Shown one piece after another: positions 14,307 through 18,048 of a stretch of 18,048 nt of DNA. The notes beneath the pieces were generated by a model. It did not search any database and was not told where the DNA came from. It was given only the letters and a program-made list of their open reading frames with translations. The translations under genes were made by a program, and so were the position numbers. This DNA is from SAR202 cluster bacterium (GTDB lineage: Bacteria; Chloroflexota; Dehalococcoidia; Lucifugimonadales; JASMAO01). The stretch covers positions 1 to 18,048 of the forward strand of contig JASMAO010000139.1 in the NCBI GenBank assembly GCA_030754315.1, read 5' to 3'. Within the stretch, counting starts at the first letter, position 1, and every line of letters begins with the position of its first letter.

Positions 14307-15815
14307 TCAGGAGCCAAGGGAGTCAGCGGCAGTTCGAGCCAGTTCCAAGAGCGGCGCGGGAAATACACCAAACACAAGTATCGCAATAGAAGTTACGAAA
14401 ACGGCGAGACGCACCGGTATACCCACAGTAATGGATTCTGTTGTTTTAGGATCTGACATATAAATTATTTTAATTACTCTAACGTAGTAGTACGCAGACA
14501 CAACGCTATTTATTACGCCCACAACCGCAAGCCACTCCAGACCACTATTTACTGCAGCGCCGAAGATATATACCTTAACTATAAATCCGACAGTTGGTGG
14601 TATGCCAATGAGCGAGACAAGGCTGAACGCCAATGCGGCACCTAAGTATGGCGCGCGCCTGCCCATCCCACTGAAATCTTCTATCCTATCGCTTCCAATC
14701 TTGTAGGATATAGCAATCACAGCAAAGAAAGCCGCTAGGTTTGTCACCGCGTACCCACCTAAATAAAACAGGGTACCCGCTGGCCCCAGAATCCCTTTAT
14801 CAACAACCCCACTGGCAGCCACCGCCGCGAGACCAACCATAAGATATCCAGCATGTGCAATAGTGCTATATGCAAGTAATCGTTTGATGTTACTCTGCGC
14901 TATAGCAACCAAGTTACCTATAGACATAGACAGTGCGGCAATCACTGCGAATATGGCGCCCCACTCAACAGCCAAGGATTCAATCGGGAACCCTACGTAG
15001 AAAATTCGCAAGATAACTGCAAAGCCAGCTGCTTTGCTAGCCACAGATAGAAATGCAGTTACTGGCGTCGGGGAACCTTCATAAACATCTGGAGCCCACA
15101 TCTGAAAAGGCACTGCAGTTATCTTGAAACCAAATCCTGCGATTAGAAGTATTATCCCCATCAGTACAACATATCCACCCATTGGCTCACCAACATTCTG
15201 AGCAAGGACCCCTATCTGTTCAGCCACATCCCGTAGGTACGTACTACCAGTAAATCCATAGACAAGGACCATCCCGTAGAGTAGAAGAGCGGAGCTGATC
15301 GCACTCAGGATAAGGAATTTTAACCCGGCTTCAGATGATCGTCCGTCACGAAGAAAAGCGGCCAATGCGGCTATAGGCAGAGCAGTCAATTCCAATGCAA
15401 CATAGATGGTAATCATTTCTATTGTTACGGCTAAGAGCATCATTCCAGTCGCAGAGTAGAGCAACAGTGCATAGTACTCAGTCTGGAATCTTGGGAATTT
15501 CCTAACATATTCGTTCGAAGCCAACAATACTAGACTTGTGGCGCCGAGAATTAGGAACTTGAAAAATATACCGAATTTATCGACCGACAAAGTGTCTCGA
15601 AACATGCCGGTATTTTCGGGTTGCACCCAGGTCCCATCCAATCCCATCCACAAGGCTATACTAAACCCCAGCGGAACAGATAATCCGAACACAGCCAACG
15701 CTGCCAATAACCCCTTGCGCGTTACAACGAGATCCAGAAGCAGGAGGATCGTTGCCAATCCAGCAAGACTGAGTTCCGGTGAGATTAGGTATATGTCGTT
15801 TAGTGTGAGATTCAA
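14307..15815 (-). CDS. nuoN: NADH-quinone oxidoreductase subunit N
   Basis: An antiporter-like proton-pumping subunit of complex I in the inner membrane, 502 residues with about 14 hydrophobic segments. Pumping residues are visible: E142 in TM5 (ALELTALP), K231 (GFKITAVPFQMW) and K261 (VASKAAGF), followed by PDVYEGSPTPV, the NuoN signature. It follows nuoM after 22 bases, in the usual L-M-N order. No in-frame ATG or GTG is available near the start; TTG at 15815 is the best candidate and its ribosome site is poor, so translation may depend on coupling to nuoM. Confidence 0.94.
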   Translation of the reverse strand: MNLTLNDIYLISPELSLAGLATILLLLDLVVTRKGLLAALAVFGLSVPLGFSIALWMGLDGTWVQPENTGMFRDTLSVDKFGIFFKFLILGATSLVLLASNEYVRKFPRFQTEYYALLLYSATGMMLLAVTIEMITIYVALELTALPIAALAAFLRDGRSSEAGLKFLILSAISSALLLYGMVLVYGFTGSTYLRDVAEQIGVLAQNVGEPMGGYVVLMGIILLIAGFGFKITAVPFQMWAPDVYEGSPTPVTAFLSVASKAAGFAVILRIFYVGFPIESLAVEWGAIFAVIAALSMSIGNLVAIAQSNIKRLLAYSTIAHAGYLMVGLAAVAASGVVDKGILGPAGTLFYLGGYAVTNLAAFFAVIAISYKIGSDRIEDFSGMGRRAPYLGAALAFSLVSLIGIPPTVGFIVKVYIFGAAVNSGLEWLAVVGVINSVVSAYYYVRVIKIIYMSDPKTTESITVGIPVRLAVFVTSIAILVFGVFPAPLLELARTAADSLGS

Positions 15816-15837
15816 ATTAATATTCTTATTGGGGTGA

Positions 15838-17358
15838 TTACTTCAACTCCAACACTTGGGTACCAACAAACGGTCTTATTATCTCTTCAACGCCTGTCTT
15901 GAAGACATCCGAAATAACTGCGGGGTATATGCCTACGATTAGGATCGATGCCACCAATACAGCTATTGGCAGCATTTCCAATTTACTGGCATCTCTCACA
16001 TTCTCGAATCTCTCAATCTGAGGTCCAAATAGTGACCGCTGCAAGGTCCAAAGTATGTACCCCGCGGTTAAGACGATACCAAACGCTCCTAACAAGGTTG
16101 CAAGCTTCCACACTGGGAATGTGCCAAGGAAGATAAGTAACTCCGACACGAACCCACTGGTCCCGGGCAAACCCAAAGATGCCATTCCTGCTATCAAAAA
16201 TCCGGTTGCTACTATCGGCATACGTGTCGCAAGTCCACCAAGGTCGGGTATATATCTGGTGTGAGCCTTGTCATAAATTAGACCAACGAGCAGGAACAAC
16301 AATCCCGTAATAGTCCCATGAGTGAACATCTGCATCGCTGACCCAGCCAACCCAACGGAAGACGCCACTCCCGCCGCACCCACAACTGATGAGATGCCTA
16401 TCAGGACATATCCCATGTGGCTAATACTACTGAAAGCAACCAATCGCTTAAGGTCCGTCTGACGTATAGTGACAACTGCACCGTACAAAACATTTATTAC
16501 ACCCAAAGTAACCAATATCTTGCCAGCACTCATCATTACGTCAGGAAACATCTCCACTGAAACCCGTATCATGCCATAACCACCCATCTTCAAGAGCACT
16601 CCTGCCAGCATTACACTAACCGCCGTGGGAGCATCGGTATGGGCATCAGGCAGCCATGTGTGAAACGGCCAAACCGGCAATTTGATCAAGAAAGCCATTA
16701 TCAATAACGTGAACACTGCTACCGCAGGTATGATTAACTTACCCGCCTCAATCTCCGCTGGCAAAACGGTCATATCGAATGTGCCCACTGAGAAAAAGAT
16801 CACCAATATGCCAACCAGCATAAACCCGCTGCCTAGAAAGGTGAATATCAGGAATTTCATAGCCGAATATTCTTTTCGCCCACTGCCCCATATTGAGATC
16901 AAAAAGAACATCGGCAGCAACTCAAGCTCCCACATGAGGAAGAACAAAATGAAGTCGAGAGATACAAAGACGCCCATAACAGCGGTTTGGAGAATCAACA
17001 GCCAGGCAAAATACTCTCTAACCCTGTGTCTAATACCAAATGACGCAAACACAGCACAGAAGCCCAATAAACCGGTTAGAAGTACCAATGGCGCGCTCAA
17101 GCCATCTACCGCGAGGAAGTACTCTACATTCAGTGCCGAGTCAGGGATCCAGTTAGAGACTCGATCTACATGCTGGAACCTATCACCATTCGTATCGTAC
17201 TCAGAAAACACAACAATGCTAAGAACCAGTTCCGCCAGAACGATAACACTGGAAAAATACCTGACACGCTGGTCGCCTCTGAGGAACAGGACAATCAGCA
17301 ACGCTCCCCCTAGAGGGAGAAATACCGTCGCTGTTAGCAGACCTGAGAATTCTTCCAT
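15838..17358 (-). CDS. nuoM: NADH-quinone oxidoreductase subunit M
   Basis: Second antiporter-like, proton-pumping subunit of the complex I membrane arm; 506 residues, about 14 membrane segments. The conserved charged residues are present: E144 in LMWELELLPM, K226 (FLIKLPVWPFHTWLPDAH), H240 and K257 (GVLLKMGG). The PFHTWLPDAHTDAPTAVSV stretch is the NuoM signature. The ATG is three bases after the nuoL stop, with no ribosome site of its own visible, so coupled translation is likely. A long plus-strand reading frame opposite its 5' half (16682-17425) is only an antisense shadow. Confidence 0.95.
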   Translation of the reverse strand: MEEFSGLLTATVFLPLGGALLIVLFLRGDQRVRYFSSVIVLAELVLSIVVFSEYDTNGDRFQHVDRVSNWIPDSALNVEYFLAVDGLSAPLVLLTGLLGFCAVFASFGIRHRVREYFAWLLILQTAVMGVFVSLDFILFFLMWELELLPMFFLISIWGSGRKEYSAMKFLIFTFLGSGFMLVGILVIFFSVGTFDMTVLPAEIEAGKLIIPAVAVFTLLIMAFLIKLPVWPFHTWLPDAHTDAPTAVSVMLAGVLLKMGGYGMIRVSVEMFPDVMMSAGKILVTLGVINVLYGAVVTIRQTDLKRLVAFSSISHMGYVLIGISSVVGAAGVASSVGLAGSAMQMFTHGTITGLLFLLVGLIYDKAHTRYIPDLGGLATRMPIVATGFLIAGMASLGLPGTSGFVSELLIFLGTFPVWKLATLLGAFGIVLTAGYILWTLQRSLFGPQIERFENVRDASKLEMLPIAVLVASILIVGIYPAVISDVFKTGVEEIIRPFVGTQVLELK

Positions 17359-17361
17359 AAA

Positions 17362-18048
17362 TCAGCGCCAGATCATAAAGAAGCCAAAAAGTGACAGTAC
17401 TCCAATAGATATTGCTATCCCATAGCCTTGAAGTTGCCCAGCTTGTACCAGGGCAATACCTCTCCCAATGTTTCGGCCACAACGATCGGTCAACCTTACA
17501 ACGCCATCCACAACCGCACGGTCAAACCAATCAAGCGATGCTGCAAGCCCTCTGTAGAATAGCCTTACGGTAATTACTCCGTCATATAACTCGTCCATGT
17601 AATATTTGTTTGTCAGTATGTGCTTCCCTACGCCAAACAACTGCAGGCCCTGCCATCTATCCATCCAACATGCCCTGAACATCTGAATCGCCGCGACAAA
17701 AATGATTGGCGTGACAATGGTAGAGACAGCAAAAACGGTGACATTCAATTCCGTGGCATCCACGTGTAGAAAGTGGCTTAGGCCGTGAATTGAAACGATT
17801 CCAATATCCCAAGGTGAATTTAGCAAAATTCCAGCGAAAGCAGCCGGCACGGCCAACGCCAACAACGGCAGCACCATAATCAAGGGCGACTCTTCAAGAT
17901 GGACACTCTCTCCGTGATTATCAGCAGGATCAGCATCCGCACCACCTTTGAACTTCCCTTCAAAAGTCATAATCAAAACCCGGCTGATGTAGACTACTGT
18001 GAGCACGACAGTTACTGAAGCCAATACCGTCACTATCTGGCCAACAAG
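17362..18048 (-). CDS. nuoL: NADH-quinone oxidoreductase subunit L, C-terminal part (cut by window end)
   Basis: The last 228 residues of the complex I subunit that carries the long lateral helix across the membrane arm. The visible part has a membrane segment ending in YISRVLIMTFEGKF, a soluble loop with ESPLIMVLPLL, a further membrane segment, then a long amphipathic stretch (about DGVITVRLFYRGLAASLDWF onward) matching the lateral helix, and a final membrane segment ending FFMIWR. The reading frame stays open to the window edge, so the 5' part lies outside; a GTG at 18031-18033 is internal. It leads the nuoM-nuoN genes. Confidence 0.9.
   Translation of the reverse strand, partial: LVGQIVTVLASVTVVLTVVYISRVLIMTFEGKFKGGADADPADNHGESVHLEESPLIMVLPLLALAVPAAFAGILLNSPWDIGIVSIHGLSHFLHVDATELNVTVFAVSTIVTPIIFVAAIQMFRACWMDRWQGLQLFGVGKHILTNKYYMDELYDGVITVRLFYRGLAASLDWFDRAVVDGVVRLTDRCGRNIGRGIALVQAGQLQGYGIAISIGVLSLFGFFMIWR

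Noticed and set aside
16682..17425. 247-codon open frame on the plus strand opposite nuoM
   Set aside because: It is antisense to a clear nuoM, rich in Asn, Thr and Lys with no recognisable domain, and is explained by the codon pattern of the real gene.

Overview
The window is an 18 kb stretch of bacterial chromosome. It holds housekeeping genes (respiratory complex I, NAD kinase, FtsZ) mixed with catabolic enzymes: an enolase-superfamily protein, an SDR, an alpha/beta hydrolase, a phosphotriesterase homologue, a CehA/McbA-type PHP hydrolase, a SUOX-type molybdoenzyme, an MFS exporter and a WSP-repeat propeller. This mixture, the moderate base composition and the FtsZ and NADH dehydrogenase sequences suggest a marine Chloroflexota of the SAR202/Dehalococcoidia type. 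That is an inference from gene content; there is no rRNA or marker-gene match to prove it. I saw no tRNA, rRNA, CRISPR, insertion sequence, integrase or phage gene.

Layout. Positions 136-6248 hold an accessory block: SUOX-type oxidoreductase (+), phosphotriesterase homologue (-), MFS transporter (+), PHP metallohydrolase (+) and propeller (-). A 413 bp gene-free gap (6249-6661) follows, with six same-strand AGTCA pentamers, and then an SDR (-). From 7560 to 9152 lies a compact two-gene unit: a 93-residue protein with an SH3/KOW-like strand pattern, followed by an ftsZ. Next come an alpha/beta hydrolase (-) and an enolase-superfamily enzyme (+). The last third (11401-18048) is all on the minus strand and reads nuoL (cut by the window end), nuoM, nuoN, then nadK, a Nudix ADP-ribose pyrophosphatase and an M20 peptidase, with stop/start overlaps between the last three.

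The most interesting place is the promoter of the small-protein/ftsZ unit. A perfect GAAC-N4-GTTC palindrome (7567-7578) sits in the spacer between a consensus TTGACA -35 and a plausible -10. This matches the Gram-positive-type LexA (SOS) operator in both sequence and placement, so cell division here may be controlled at the level of ftsZ transcription itself. The FtsZ is also unusual: about 50 extra N-terminal residues that can form a cationic amphipathic helix, and no recognisable C-terminal partner-binding peptide. It is not next to ftsA or ftsQ. Whether it is the only FtsZ of the cell or a second, damage-controlled copy cannot be told from this window.

The minus-strand end forms a plausible NAD theme: complex I oxidises NADH, NAD kinase makes NADP, and the Nudix enzyme degrades ADP-ribose-type breakdown products. 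The accessory enzymes lie in alternating orientations with tight convergent junctions, which suggests individually controlled genes and not one pathway operon.
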